From: Flavobacterium sp. 90
Lineage (GTDB): Bacteria > Bacteroidota > Bacteroidia > Flavobacteriales > Flavobacteriaceae
DNA: 64,000 nt
Reading direction: 5' to 3'
Assembly: GCF_004339525.1 (NCBI RefSeq)
Contig: NZ_SMGE01000001.1
Location: 5,270,001-5,334,000 of the forward strand
The position numbers and the translations under genes are program-made. Positions 63,811 to 64,000 of the stretch are shown piece after piece. Each line of letters begins with the position of its first letter. The stretch's first letter is position 1. Under the pieces are notes generated by a model, which was given only the letters and a program-made list of their open reading frames with translations, was not told the origin of the DNA and searched no databases.

Positions 63811-64000
63811 ATGAAAACGAAATTTTTTAAAACCACAATGCCATTTGCTTTTGTAGCAATAATGGGAATTTCAGGAGCTTTTTTGACCACTTCTATGCAA
63901 AGTGCACCTAAGGCAGCTATACCAAAATTAGGATACATTAATGGGCAGACACCATGTAGTGTTCCAGTACAGTGTAATACCAATCCTGGTCCGGCTTGTC
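63811..64000 (+). CDS. DUF6520-like small secreted protein, truncated by the window end
   Basis: The partial gene encodes at least 63 residues and runs off the right edge. A signal peptide/membrane anchor (TTMPFAFVAIMGISGAFLTT) is followed by SMQSAPKAAIPKLGYIN and a Cys-containing segment (GQTPCSVPVQCNTNPGPAC). This is the pattern of Flavobacteria DUF6520 proteins. The cysteines imply disulfides and fit a neighbour with a redox-type MauE domain. A separate promoter or readthrough from 62199 could express it; the gap is 103 bases. Confidence 0.8.
   Translation, partial: MKTKFFKTTMPFAFVAIMGISGAFLTTSMQSAPKAAIPKLGYINGQTPCSVPVQCNTNPGPAC

Overview
The window looks like chromosome from a Flavobacterium-type member of the Bacteroidota. 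The evidence is low GC, an ECF sigma/FecR/SusC/SusD regulated uptake locus, relaxed Bacteroidota-type lipoprotein signals, Flavobacteria-restricted small families (DUF6122-, DUF5808- and DUF6520-like) and a PRTRC/MobABC mobile-element backbone. No rRNA, tRNA, CRISPR array, integrase or transposase was seen.

Layout. (1) 1-5.7 kb is housekeeping: a small membrane protein, thioredoxin reductase and a single-chain pyruvate carboxylase. (2) 6-25.2 kb is an uptake and thiol-redox locus: ECF sigma factor, FecR anti-sigma, STN-containing SusC, SusD, two TlpA-like thioredoxins, a free DsbD N-terminal-like domain, a large secreted unknown, full-length DsbD, a class V aminotransferase fold enzyme and an M16 peptidase. 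(3) 25.4-36.5 kb is an oxidoreductase/hydrolase cluster (flavodoxin, two alpha/beta hydrolases with Cys at the nucleophile elbow, aldo-keto reductase, two AraC regulators, duplicated DUF1330, MDR reductase, two MdaB-like reductases). It is bracketed by paralogous SRPBCC-like genes, as if it had been inserted into a tandem array. A decayed prolyl-oligopeptidase fragment follows at 36.6 kb.

(4) 37.1-47.1 kb is a run of nine minus-strand genes opposite a divergent XRE regulator. Its first three genes resemble the Bacillus sporulation-delaying-protein toxin system: an SdpC-like precursor with a Cys-x6-Cys hydrophobic peptide, then SdpA-like and SdpB-like maturation proteins. They are followed by a secreted S41 protease and two small membrane proteins (bacterial-PH and DUF5808-like) that are candidate immunity factors. 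An O-antigen-ligase/TPR protein, a transglutaminase-like lipoprotein and an alpha/beta hydrolase come next. I consider this the most interesting system in the window.

(5) 47.4-62 kb is a mobilizable element. It has a PRTRC cassette (ThiF, B, an unknown, C, E, an unknown and SSB) ending in a triple hairpin, an AbiEii-type toxin with an XRE-DUF6922-like antitoxin, and MobC/MobB/MobA with a candidate oriT. In the cargo position sits a four-gene envelope module: a membrane-anchored chymotrypsin-fold protease, a secreted unknown, a small multi-TM protein and an HExxH lipoprotein. I cannot assign this module to a described system. (6) 62.2-64 kb holds a MauE-like membrane protein with a large C-terminal domain and the start of a DUF6520-like small secreted protein that runs off the window.
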